In this document: piece after piece, positions 25,593-33,206 of the stretch
Position numbering within the stretch: position 1 is the stretch's first letter
How the letters are laid out: each line of letters starts with the position of its first letter
DNA from: Klebsiella pneumoniae
GTDB taxonomy: Bacteria > Myxococcota_A > UBA796 > GCA-2862545
Assembly (NCBI GenBank): GCA_945861065.1
Contig: CAMASI010000020.1
Location: 1 to 50,722 of the forward strand
Direction of reading: 5' to 3'
Length of the DNA: 50,722 nucleotides
Position numbers and translations under genes: made by a program
Notes under the pieces: generated by a model
Told to the model about the DNA's origin: nothing
Databases searched by the model: none
The model's input: only the letters and a program-made list of their open reading frames with translations

Positions 25593-26932
25593 GGGCAGTT
25601 TGGCCGCTGTGCCTGGTCGCCTGCGGACCGAAGCTTCCTTCGGCGCTCCGGCTCGACGACGACCGTGTGGTCGCCGCCACGGTTGTCGAAGTGACGGACG
25701 AAGAGGCCACGCTGCGCGGCATGTTGCGGGGGGACCCGTTGGCGCGTCGACCTCTGCTGCCAGAAGCAGTGGCGTTGGCGGCTACCAGTTGGGGCGGGCC
25801 CCTTGTGGACTACGTGCAAGCCGTCTTGGCTGTCGAGTCTGGCGCTGGTGAGCCTGTTGCTCGAATGCGCCGCGTAGAAGAGTCAGCGCCGGGCTCCGTG
25901 GTTGTGGCGCTGGGGCGTGGTGTTCGCCTGCAGATGGCGGAAACGCTGCTTGCCCGTCCTACATTGGACGCCCGCGCGGTCACACTCGCGCTGACGGATT
26001 TGGGTGAGGCTGGCACAGGCGCGCCGACCGATCCATTGCGTGCGCTTCGCTGGGTAGGTGAGGGTGGCAACGCCGCTGAGGAGGCCCATCGGCTCGGAGA
26101 GCAGCATGTGCTGGCGGGGTGGTTGGTGTCTCCTAGCGTGCCACTTTCGCCCGTCGCTGACGCTCTGAAAGGGCCGCTGTACGATGGCCTGTCCGACACG
26201 CCGCTGGCGCGGCTGATCACGAGTCGAGCGGCAGGATTGGCTGGGGATTGTGCGCCTGGCCTTGCAGACCTTCGGCGGGCCACGGCGCTTGCGTTGGAGC
26301 AGGCGGCGGCGGACCGAGACAAGGAGCAAGCGGCCTGGGCGGCTACGCGAACTGGGGACCGGGAGTTGTTGGGTGTCACAACCGGGGATCCGGTAAAATT
26401 GAGGCTCGACCGCGCGATCGAGGCGTTGATACCGGTCGCTGGGGATAGAACGGGCGCCGGGGGCGCTTTGTTGGCGATCGCGGCTCGTCGATGGGACGCC
26501 GTTTGCGGGACGTCGGAGTGTGCGGGCCTGGATCGCGTTCAAACGATGGCCGACGCGGCGCGGTGGGGTGTGGACTTGGCGCCGCTGGTGGCTGTGTGGC
26601 AGGTCGTGGCGCTCAAGGAGGCCATTGACTCGATGGAGGTCGGGCACGACACCGTCTTGTTCGAGCGTGCGGTCGTCGGTTTGGTGGACGCGCTGCAGGG
26701 GACGGGCTCTGCAAGGATGCCGGTCGATCTGGTCGAACGTACCGTTCCAGACGCGGCCACTTGGCACGCCATTGGCAGCGCGCTCGGACAGGACGGCACT
26801 GCGGATTGGGCAAGCGCCCGGGTGGCTGTGGGCCGACACTTGGCCGATCAGGCAACCAAGGCGGCCGCGCTACAAACGGACCCGGTGCTCAAAGAGCGGC
26901 TGGACCGAATCCGCTTACGCGCGGTGCCTTGA
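25589..26932 (+). CDS. Putative lipoprotein of unknown function
   Basis: 447 residues from an ATG overlapping the pyrD stop. A very short signal with lipobox LVAC (Cys12) predicts an envelope lipoprotein. The mature protein is Ala/Leu/Val-rich and probably all-helical, with a slightly repetitive helix-turn pattern (for example ALAATSWGGPLVDYVQAVLAV) but no motif I recognise. Possibly a solenoid repeat protein. It precedes tRNA-Gly. Confidence 0.75.
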   Translation: MRAVWPLCLVACGPKLPSALRLDDDRVVAATVVEVTDEEATLRGMLRGDPLARRPLLPEAVALAATSWGGPLVDYVQAVLAVESGAGEPVARMRRVEESAPGSVVVALGRGVRLQMAETLLARPTLDARAVTLALTDLGEAGTGAPTDPLRALRWVGEGGNAAEEAHRLGEQHVLAGWLVSPSVPLSPVADALKGPLYDGLSDTPLARLITSRAAGLAGDCAPGLADLRRATALALEQAAADRDKEQAAWAATRTGDRELLGVTTGDPVKLRLDRAIEALIPVAGDRTGAGGALLAIAARRWDAVCGTSECAGLDRVQTMADAARWGVDLAPLVAVWQVVALKEAIDSMEVGHDTVLFERAVVGLVDALQGTGSARMPVDLVERTVPDAATWHAIGSALGQDGTADWASARVAVGRHLADQATKAAALQTDPVLKERLDRIRLRAVP

Positions 26933-26968
26933 CGCTCCGAGTCTGCTGGTTAGCAGGCGCGGGCTCAA

Positions 26969-27043
26969 GCGGGCGTAGCTCAGTGGTAGAGCTCCACGTT
27001 GCCAACGTGGTTGTCGTGAGTTCAAGTCTCATCGCCCGCTCCA
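26969..27043 (+). tRNA. tRNA-Gly, anticodon GCC
   Basis: A standard cloverleaf: acceptor GCGGGCG/CGCCCGC, D arm GCTC/GAGC, anticodon stem CCACG/CGTGG around TTGCCAA (anticodon GCC), T arm GTGAG TTCAAGT CTCAT. Discriminator T and an encoded CCA follow, unlike the tRNA-Leu in this window. It reads GGC/GGU. It lies between a lipoprotein gene and the convergent Cys-repeat gene. Confidence 0.96.
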
Positions 27044-27056
27044 CGCCCTACTGCCG

Positions 27057-27968
27057 TTAGCAGCCGAGATCGCAGTCGCAGCTTGCGGCGCAGTGCTCGT
27101 CAGCCAGCGACGCGGAGATTCCGCCGCACGTGCTGGTGCAGGGGCCGTCGCCACAGAAGAGCTCTCCGATTTGGCAAGCGCTTGTGCCTGAGCAGTTGAG
27201 GTCGGTTGCGCCATTGCCGCCATGAACCTGGAGGAACTGACAGGTCGACGTGAAGCTGCAGTTGATGTCGCAGTACCCGTCGTCCGGACAATTGATGGTC
27301 GATACTTGGCACGCGCTCAGGCCGCTGCACTGAACGATGCAATTCATGCCATCTGGGCAATCGATGGTCGTCACTTGGCAGTCAGACGTGTCGGAGCAAT
27401 CGACCCGACAGGTGGCGTCGTCGCACCCGCCCGTGCAAGCCGCAGGGCAGCCCGCCGGAAGCGCACTTGCGCCCAGCGTCGGACATACGGATTCGGAGAC
27501 AACGACGTCTACGACGCTGGTGAACACTGAGGAAACGCCATCAGGGTAGACAGCTTGGAAACTCACAGTGTAGCCGGGAATCATCCACAACGGGGCTTCC
27601 GCCCGGAACGAAGCGGTTCCAGACACGTCAGCGCGCGCGTTCCCGACCTTGAACGCTGGCTCTGCGATGGAGAAGCAGGGGCCCCCGAGGGCCGGTGGGC
27701 AATAGCTCCCGGCACCGTCCAGCGTGCCGACCAGGACGATGTTGTCCCCCGCAGCGAGGCCCGTGACAGTGTAGATCGCCTTTTCTGTGGGAGCGAGGCC
27801 CGTCACCGTCAGCGTGATGGCGCCTGGCGGGGCGGGCGCAGCATCGAAGGACTCTAGGGCCCAATCAATGTCTTCCGCAGGTTGGAAAGGCAATTCAGCG
27901 GTGGGCTCTCCACACGCAAACAACAAGGAAACCAGCACGATGCACCTCTGCGCGGCATCGTACCACAA
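27057..27968 (-). CDS. Cys-rich repeat lipoprotein
   Basis: 303 residues from TTG 27968, giving an 18-residue signal with lipobox LLFAC. A GTG at 27938 has a better Shine-Dalgarno (AGAGG) but leaves only eight signal residues. The middle is a beta-rich domain (about 45-160). The last 125 residues contain four degenerate units of about 23 residues of the form C-x3-C-S-x2-S-x-C-Q...I-x-C-P-D (for example CRVDCSDTSDCQVTTIDCPD). Such disulfide-rich solenoids are known from secreted myxobacterial-type proteins. Function unknown. It is divergent from the next gene. Confidence 0.75.
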   Translation of the reverse strand: MWYDAAQRCIVLVSLLFACGEPTAELPFQPAEDIDWALESFDAAPAPPGAITLTVTGLAPTEKAIYTVTGLAAGDNIVLVGTLDGAGSYCPPALGGPCFSIAEPAFKVGNARADVSGTASFRAEAPLWMIPGYTVSFQAVYPDGVSSVFTSVVDVVVSESVCPTLGASALPAGCPAACTGGCDDATCRVDCSDTSDCQVTTIDCPDGMNCIVQCSGLSACQVSTINCPDDGYCDINCSFTSTCQFLQVHGGNGATDLNCSGTSACQIGELFCGDGPCTSTCGGISASLADEHCAASCDCDLGC

Positions 27969-28009
27969 CGCGCCAGCAGATCACGACGCCTTTCGCGATA
28001 GGATGGGCT

Positions 28010-28774
28010 GTGAAGATCGCAATTGTCGGTGTCGGGCGCTTAGGGTCCGCACTTGCCAGCCTGCTGGGGGCTCGGCATGAGCTGCACCCCGTTCGGCGAG
28101 GCGTGCCCATCCCCGACAACATGGACGTGGTGTGGCTCGCGGTCCCAGATTCGGCGGTTTGTGAGGTAGGCAGCGGAGTCGTTGCAGGTCCCGTGGTTCT
28201 GCACAGTGCTGGCGTGCTCGAAAACGCCTCGCTGCGACCCGCGTCACCTGTTGCGCGATTGCACCCATTATTTCCGATTCCTTTTGGTACTCCGCCGGAC
28301 TTCCGCGGCGCCTACGCAAGAATTGATGGGGACGAGCCGGCGGTGCGCGTGGCTTTTACACTCGCAGCCGAACTTGGGCTCGTCGCGCTGAATGTTCCGG
28401 GGGACCCACGATTGTACCATGCAGCCGCGGTGCTCGCCGGAAACCACATTCCCGCACTCTTCCTTCAGGCTGCACGTGTGCTGCAGGCGGCCGGTGTGGA
28501 CGAGGCGTTGGCTCGCAGGGCCTTGTTGCCCCTTGTAGCTGCTGCGCTGGCCAACGTTTCCGACGCCGGTGCTTCGGCCCTGACGGGTCCAGCGACGCGA
28601 AATGACGTGGCCACGGAGACGGCGCATCGCGACGGGTTGGTGGCTGCACACCTGAAAGAACTGCTTGCCGCCTACGATATCGGTGCAGCGACGGCGCGTT
28701 CATTGCTCCTGGACCTTGAAGTTTTGGAAAATTGCGCCGAAGACAAAGCCAGGAACCGCTTGTCGCTCGACTAA
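28010..28774 (+). CDS. Rossmann-fold protein with DUF2520 domain
   Basis: 254 residues from a GTG. The NAD(P) motif IAIVGVGRLGSALASLL is followed by VVWLAVPDSAV and a SPVARLHPLFPI block, then the helical DUF2520 C-terminal domain (YHAAAVLAGNHIPALF, ALTGPATRNDVATETAH). Related to the F420-dependent/ketopantoate reductase-like COG5495 group of uncharacterised oxidoreductases. Substrate unknown. Divergent from the Cys-rich lipoprotein with a 41-base gap. Confidence 0.82.
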   Translation: MKIAIVGVGRLGSALASLLGARHELHPVRRGVPIPDNMDVVWLAVPDSAVCEVGSGVVAGPVVLHSAGVLENASLRPASPVARLHPLFPIPFGTPPDFRGAYARIDGDEPAVRVAFTLAAELGLVALNVPGDPRLYHAAAVLAGNHIPALFLQAARVLQAAGVDEALARRALLPLVAAALANVSDAGASALTGPATRNDVATETAHRDGLVAAHLKELLAAYDIGAATARSLLLDLEVLENCAEDKARNRLSLD

Positions 28775-28836
28775 TCGGTGCTACGTTGTGAATAGGAAAG
28801 TGGTTTCAGGTGTCAGCAGACTTGAGGGGGGCGCAC

Positions 28837-29007
28837 ATGATCGACGCGTTCATCATCGAACACCTTCGGAAGGAGCGGGCAGAGGCCGAACGTCCCTGTT
28901 TGGTGCTTCCGGTTCCAGAGCCCATGGCCTACCGTCCAGCGGAGCGGCCTACGACGGGCGCTGACGAGTGCCCTCGCGGCTCGGTGGACGTCGACTTCCG
29001 AATCTGA
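28837..29007 (+). CDS. Small conserved-looking protein of the MIDAFII type
   Basis: 56 residues: MIDAFIIEHLRKERAEAERPC, then a Pro-rich segment and an acidic end SVDVDFRI. A GAGGGGGG Shine-Dalgarno sits seven bases before the ATG, supporting this start over the GTG at 28810. From memory, small proteins with an M-I-D-x-F-I-I start, a charged helix, a Pro-rich middle and a short hydrophobic end occur in many deltaproteobacteria; no function is known to me. No signal peptide. Confidence 0.65.
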   Translation: MIDAFIIEHLRKERAEAERPCLVLPVPEPMAYRPAERPTTGADECPRGSVDVDFRI

Positions 29008-29057
29008 CGCTGCTGCGAAGATCCGCGCTCGGATACGGTGCTCCGTCTGGAGCGTAT

Positions 29058-29831
29058 ATGGCCGAGGTTGAGGTCGACGATCAGGGCGCCGTGCGGGTCT
29101 TCTGGATGAATCGCCCGGCGCGGCGCAATGCGTTGTCGGCCGGGCTGCTGACAGAATTGCGAACCCAACTGGAACGAGCCGTGCGGGACGACGCGGTACA
29201 CGCGGTGGTGCTGACCGGACGTGGGGGGACGTTTTGCGCCGGCGGTGACTTGTCTGATGGGCTCGCCGCCGCAGGTGCCCTTTCTGGGCACGCTGCCCGC
29301 GGGCTCGCAGCGGATTTCATTGGGTGGTTACCGACCCTGCCGATACCCGTGATTGCTGCAGTGGAAGGTGCTGCGTTGGGCGGTGGGTGCGGTCTCGCCG
29401 CTGCCTGCGACCTCGTGGTTGCCGCAGACGACGCGCGCTTCGGTCTGCCGGAGATCAAGCTCGGTCTATTTCCCTGGATTGTTTTGAGCGCTTTGCAGCG
29501 CGATGTGCCACGGAAAATTCTGCTAGAATGGGCACTGACGGGCGAGCCAGTGTCCGCAACTCGAGCCAGCGAGGTGGGGCTCGTCAACCGGGTCGTGCCC
29601 GCCGGCGAGGCCGTGAATGCGGCGGTTGTGTTGGGGGCGGCCATCGGCGCCCGTTCGCCCGCAATCGTCGGAATGGGAAAGCGCGCGTTTTACGCCATCG
29701 CTGATCAATCTCTCGACGATGCACTTCGCTTCATGCACGGCCAACTGACGGTGAACCTTCTCGCCGAAGACGCAGCTGAGGGCGTCGCGGCCTTTTTTGG
29801 GAAACGGCCGCCGCTGTGGAAGGGCCGGTAG
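29058..29831 (+). CDS. Enoyl-CoA hydratase/isomerase family protein
   Basis: 257 residues from the ATG giving MAEVEVDDQGAVRVFWMN. Crotonase features: the oxyanion segments TGRGGTFCAGGDLSD and VEGAALGGGCGLAAACD, and FGLPEIKLGLFP. The catalytic Glu of the second motif is present, but the Glu usual in GGGCEL is Gly here, so simple hydration may not be its reaction. It ends KRPPLWKGR, common in CoA hydratases. It precedes the palindrome and the fatty acyl reductase operon. Confidence 0.88.
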   Translation: MAEVEVDDQGAVRVFWMNRPARRNALSAGLLTELRTQLERAVRDDAVHAVVLTGRGGTFCAGGDLSDGLAAAGALSGHAARGLAADFIGWLPTLPIPVIAAVEGAALGGGCGLAAACDLVVAADDARFGLPEIKLGLFPWIVLSALQRDVPRKILLEWALTGEPVSATRASEVGLVNRVVPAGEAVNAAVVLGAAIGARSPAIVGMGKRAFYAIADQSLDDALRFMHGQLTVNLLAEDAAEGVAAFFGKRPPLWKGR

Positions 29832-29836
29832 TTAAT

Positions 29837-29856
29837 TGGACTGACATGTCAGTCCA
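29837..29856. promoter_or_regulatory. Perfect 20-bp palindrome, likely TetR-type operator
   Basis: TGGACTGACATGTCAGTCCA reads identically on both strands. It lies in the 44-base gap between the crotonase stop and the HAD-like gene's GTG, where an operator of the downstream operon would be expected. Size and symmetry fit a TetR-family dimer site. The local TetR gene is at 47227-47847, but a link between the two is inference. No good sigma-70 hexamers are visible around it. Confidence 0.55.
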
Positions 29857-29875
29857 TTCCAGTTAGCGACCGGCC

Positions 29876-30532
29876 GTGGCTGCTGTCGCGTTCTTCCGAT
29901 TCGAGGGCGTATTGCTGGCCCGGCCACCCGTATTGGCTGCGGCTTGGCTGGCGGCGCAGGCGCAGGACCTGCCCACGCGGTTTGCTAGGCTGGCCTCCGT
30001 CGCTCTTTCGCTGCCGTTCTCCATGCCTGGCTTCGGGGACTCGACCACGGCTCGCCGGCTCGCCTGGAGCGGCGTTCGAGGCTTTTCCGAGGACCGTTTG
30101 GAGGAACTGGGCGCCGAGTACCGGGAGCGGTTCATCGATCCGAATCTGCGGCCGGTGGGACTCAGTCTCGTCGAGCAGGCGAGGGCCGAGGGCTGTTCAA
30201 TCGTACTCCTTTCCGACCTGATTGGGCCCGTTGCCAAAGGGCTTGCCGAACGGATTCGCGTGGACCATCTGATTTGCAACCAGTTGGAGATGGTCGACGG
30301 TCGGACCACCGGCAGGCTCATCGATCCGGTTGTGGTCGGCCTGGATGGGCGTTGGGCGCGGGCATGGTGCGCAACGAATGGGCATGACGTCGATCACAGT
30401 CGTGCGTATGGCGCATCTGGAGACGACGCTGTGTTGCTCGCAGCGGTGGGCTTGCCGTGCGCCGTCTTTCCGGATCGCGACCTCAGGCGCGTCGCTCGTG
30501 ACTGCCAGTGGCCCATCGTGGATGGCGTATGA
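29876..30532 (+). CDS. HAD-IB-like protein with degenerate catalytic motifs
   Basis: 218 residues from a GTG, with an in-frame stop just upstream and no clear Shine-Dalgarno. The overall layout matches HAD-IB phosphatases (SerB-like), with IVLLSDLIG for motif II (Ser113) and VGLPCAVFPDRDLRRVA near the end. Motif I, normally DxDGT, is RFEGV at residues 8-12, so the nucleophile Asp and the acid/base Asp are replaced. Motif IV is AYGASGDD rather than YSDSxxD. It is probably a non-catalytic pseudophosphatase. Its stop overlaps the reductase start. Confidence 0.8.
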   Translation: MAAVAFFRFEGVLLARPPVLAAAWLAAQAQDLPTRFARLASVALSLPFSMPGFGDSTTARRLAWSGVRGFSEDRLEELGAEYRERFIDPNLRPVGLSLVEQARAEGCSIVLLSDLIGPVAKGLAERIRVDHLICNQLEMVDGRTTGRLIDPVVVGLDGRWARAWCATNGHDVDHSRAYGASGDDAVLLAAVGLPCAVFPDRDLRRVARDCQWPIVDGV

Positions 30533-32088
30533 CCGTGGATGCCGCGAACGCGTTGAACGGGCGCCGCATCCTTGTAAGTGGTGCGACGGGATTCCTGGGA
30601 AAGGTCTTCGTCGCTTATTTGCTGGAGCGGTTTCCCGACTTGCGGATCACGCTGCTCGTGCGTCCGCGGGGGCGCGTCGAGCCTCCAATTCGCCGCGTCG
30701 AGCGAATGATCGATACCAGCCCAGTGTTCCGGCCGCTTCGAGCGCGGCATGGGCAGGATCTCGGACGGTGGCTCTCCGTCCGCCTCGACTCTGTGGCGGG
30801 CGATGTCGAGAAGCCCCACTGGGGGTTGGCACCTGACACGCTCAATGGGCTGTTGGGAACCGATTTGGTGGTGCATTGTGCCGGCCTGACGGATTTCGCG
30901 CCGGACCCGCTGCGCGCTTTAGCGGCCAACACGGCGGGGGCGGTACATGCGTTGGACGTGGCCCGTGCGCTGCGAGTGCGCCTGGTGCACGTTTCTACGG
31001 CCTTTGTATGCGGGGCCCGAAATGGCCTGGTGGACGAGGCTGTGACGCCCTCCATCTCCCCGAACGGGAAGAGTTTCGACCCAGCAGCAACGGTACGTTC
31101 TCTGATTGCCGCCTGCAAGGCCGAAACTGAGGCCAGCGCGCGAACGGAGATTGCGCAGCAGCAGGCGGAAGACCTCGGGTGGGTCAATGTGTACACGCTC
31201 ACGAAGGGGCTGGCCGAACACCTGCTCGCGTTGCGGGGTGGGCGGGACGTCGTGATCGTGAGGCCGAGCATCGTCGAGTGTGCTCGTCGGTTCCCGTTCG
31301 CGGGTTGGAACGAAGGCTTGAATACTTCAGGCCCGCTGGCTTGGTTGATTTCTACAGCCTTCCGCCACCTCCCCGCGCGCGACGACGTGCCGTTCGATGT
31401 GGTCCCAGTAGACGATGTGGCGATTGGCTTGGCTTTGGCCTGTAGCGCTGCGCTGCGTGGCACGGCGCCGGCGGTATTGCATTTGGCCTCTTCCGACGTC
31501 AATCGGCTGACGTTGGGTCGCACGGTGGAACTGACCGGCTTGGCGATGCGCAAGTGGAGCCGATCGTCGGGGTCCACGCTCGACCGACTCGTGTACCGAC
31601 ACCTGGACCCTGTTGCGGTTGCGGCGGATGAAAATCGCTGGGACGCTCCGGGAAATATTCGCGGCTGGTTGGCCGACGCGCGCGCGCTGCTAGACGCGAT
31701 CGACCCTGGCTTGGCGCCCCCGAGCCTCGTGCAACGGGTCACGTCTAGCGTGGAACGCTGGCAAAATCGTGTGACGGAAGCGGACGAAAAGCTCGAGCGG
31801 GTGGAGCGCATGCTCGACCTCTACCGTCCGTTTATTCACGACTTCGCGCCGGTGTTTCGTACGGAATCCATACGACGCCTGTCAGCGGAAACGACCGATC
31901 CCGCGTTGCGATTCGATGTGACCGACATTGATTGGCGTCGGTATTGGATCGACGTCGAATACCCCGGCCTCAGGACCTGGTGTATTCCACTTGTGTATGG
32001 GCATCGGATACCGGCGGATGCGGGGTCCGTACCGGCATTGCGCATCCAGCCCAGGGACAGTCAGGTGCTCGCCAAGGCTGCGAAATGA
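30529..32088 (+). CDS. Fatty acyl-CoA reductase (extended SDR, FAR type)
   Basis: 519 residues; the ATG overlaps the previous stop. NAD(P)-binding GATGFLGK at 18-25, a STAFV segment near 156, and active-site Tyr222/Lys226 in YTLTKGLAEH identify the NAD-binding-4 (male-sterility/FAR) family. The C-terminal part has the FAR_C-like VTDIDWRRYWIDVEYPGL. Such enzymes reduce fatty acyl thioesters to aldehydes or alcohols, giving precursors of wax esters or ether lipids. Likely soluble or peripheral. Best catalytic candidate of the operon. Confidence 0.85.
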   Translation: MTVDAANALNGRRILVSGATGFLGKVFVAYLLERFPDLRITLLVRPRGRVEPPIRRVERMIDTSPVFRPLRARHGQDLGRWLSVRLDSVAGDVEKPHWGLAPDTLNGLLGTDLVVHCAGLTDFAPDPLRALAANTAGAVHALDVARALRVRLVHVSTAFVCGARNGLVDEAVTPSISPNGKSFDPAATVRSLIAACKAETEASARTEIAQQQAEDLGWVNVYTLTKGLAEHLLALRGGRDVVIVRPSIVECARRFPFAGWNEGLNTSGPLAWLISTAFRHLPARDDVPFDVVPVDDVAIGLALACSAALRGTAPAVLHLASSDVNRLTLGRTVELTGLAMRKWSRSSGSTLDRLVYRHLDPVAVAADENRWDAPGNIRGWLADARALLDAIDPGLAPPSLVQRVTSSVERWQNRVTEADEKLERVERMLDLYRPFIHDFAPVFRTESIRRLSAETTDPALRFDVTDIDWRRYWIDVEYPGLRTWCIPLVYGHRIPADAGSVPALRIQPRDSQVLAKAAK

Positions 32089-33206
32089 GCATTTTCGTCA
32101 CCGGGGGCACGGGTTTTGTTGGGAGTTACATCGTTCCAGAGCTATTGGCGCGGTCCGACGAGCGGTTGGTATTGTTGGTTCGAGCCGCCGATAGAACTGC
32201 CGCGGTCCAGAAGTTATGGAAGACGCTCCAGCTCAATGTGAACGCCAGTTCCTACGCGGGTGCCCTTTCACGGATCGATTTCGTTTGCGGCGACCTGCAT
32301 GCACCCGACCTTGGGTTGTCGGAGGCCGATTCGAAACTCGTACAGCGTGATTGTCGCAGCATTGTTCATGTTGCGGCGAGCTTGAATCGGCGTAGCGACA
32401 AGGTGTGCTTCAATACCAACCTTCGCGGAACATTGTCTGTGGTGCGGCTCGCCATGAAACTGGCGGACAGTCGACGTGGCTTGCGGAGATACACGCACGT
32501 GTCGACCGTGGCCGTGGCGGGCTTGCGGCGGGGCGAGGTGGTCCAGGAAGACACCGCCATTGATTGGGATCGGTCGGATTACGACCCTTATGCTCGAACA
32601 AAGAAATTCGCCGAACATATGGCTATGGAGCTGCTACCCGGCGTGTCCAAGTTGTTCTTGCGGCCCAGCATTGTGCTCGGGGACAGTCACCAGGCCCGCA
32701 CGAGCCAGTTCGATATGGTGCGAGCCTTTTGCGGCCTTGCGGATTTGCCCTTGGTTCCCTTGCGTCCCGATACGCGACTGGACATCGTTTCGGCTGACTT
32801 CGTGGGTGCGGCCGTGGCTGCCATGCACTTACTCGAGTCTCCACGCCACCAACGCTACCACCTGGCGTCGGGGAGGGACGCGGTCACGGCGCGGGGAATC
32901 GGCGAGGCGATGGGCGCCGCAGGTCGACCCCTGCGATTTAGCGCCCGGCTCAATGGACCCTTCGGACGTCTGGTGCGTGCCGGCACGTTTCTGCCTAAGG
33001 GAAATTTCGCGCGTGATGTGGCGAACTTGATGGACGTGTTCTGGCCCTACGTCACCTTCGACACCGTTTTCGACAATGAACGAATTATTGCGGAAACGGG
33101 CCTTCGTCCGACACCTTTCACGTCGTATTGTGCAGGCCTATATACCTGGGCAAAAGCAAACCACTTTGAGTTTCCCGTTTCGCCATTGCCGGTCGGGGCG
33201 GCATGA
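32085..33206 (+). CDS. Extended SDR, thioester-reductase-like
   Basis: 373 residues, ATGA overlap with the reductase before it. GGTGFVGSYIVPELL is the NAD(P) motif; HVSTVAVAG and YARTKKFAEH supply the Ser/Thr and Tyr/Lys residues. The layout resembles the NAD-binding-4 domain without the FAR_C tail, so it may act on thioesters, or be an epimerase/dehydratase. It probably works on the same pathway as its neighbour. Confidence 0.82.
   Translation: MSIFVTGGTGFVGSYIVPELLARSDERLVLLVRAADRTAAVQKLWKTLQLNVNASSYAGALSRIDFVCGDLHAPDLGLSEADSKLVQRDCRSIVHVAASLNRRSDKVCFNTNLRGTLSVVRLAMKLADSRRGLRRYTHVSTVAVAGLRRGEVVQEDTAIDWDRSDYDPYARTKKFAEHMAMELLPGVSKLFLRPSIVLGDSHQARTSQFDMVRAFCGLADLPLVPLRPDTRLDIVSADFVGAAVAAMHLLESPRHQRYHLASGRDAVTARGIGEAMGAAGRPLRFSARLNGPFGRLVRAGTFLPKGNFARDVANLMDVFWPYVTFDTVFDNERIIAETGLRPTPFTSYCAGLYTWAKANHFEFPVSPLPVGAA

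Noticed and set aside
26943-26956. CTGCT-GGTT-AGCAG hairpin as a terminator before tRNA-Gly
   Set aside because: Only 5 bp, no T tract, and it would end transcription just before a tRNA.
26969-27043. tRNA-Gly as the attachment site of an integrated element
   Set aside because: No integrase and no second copy of the tRNA 3' end seen; flanking genes look chromosomal.
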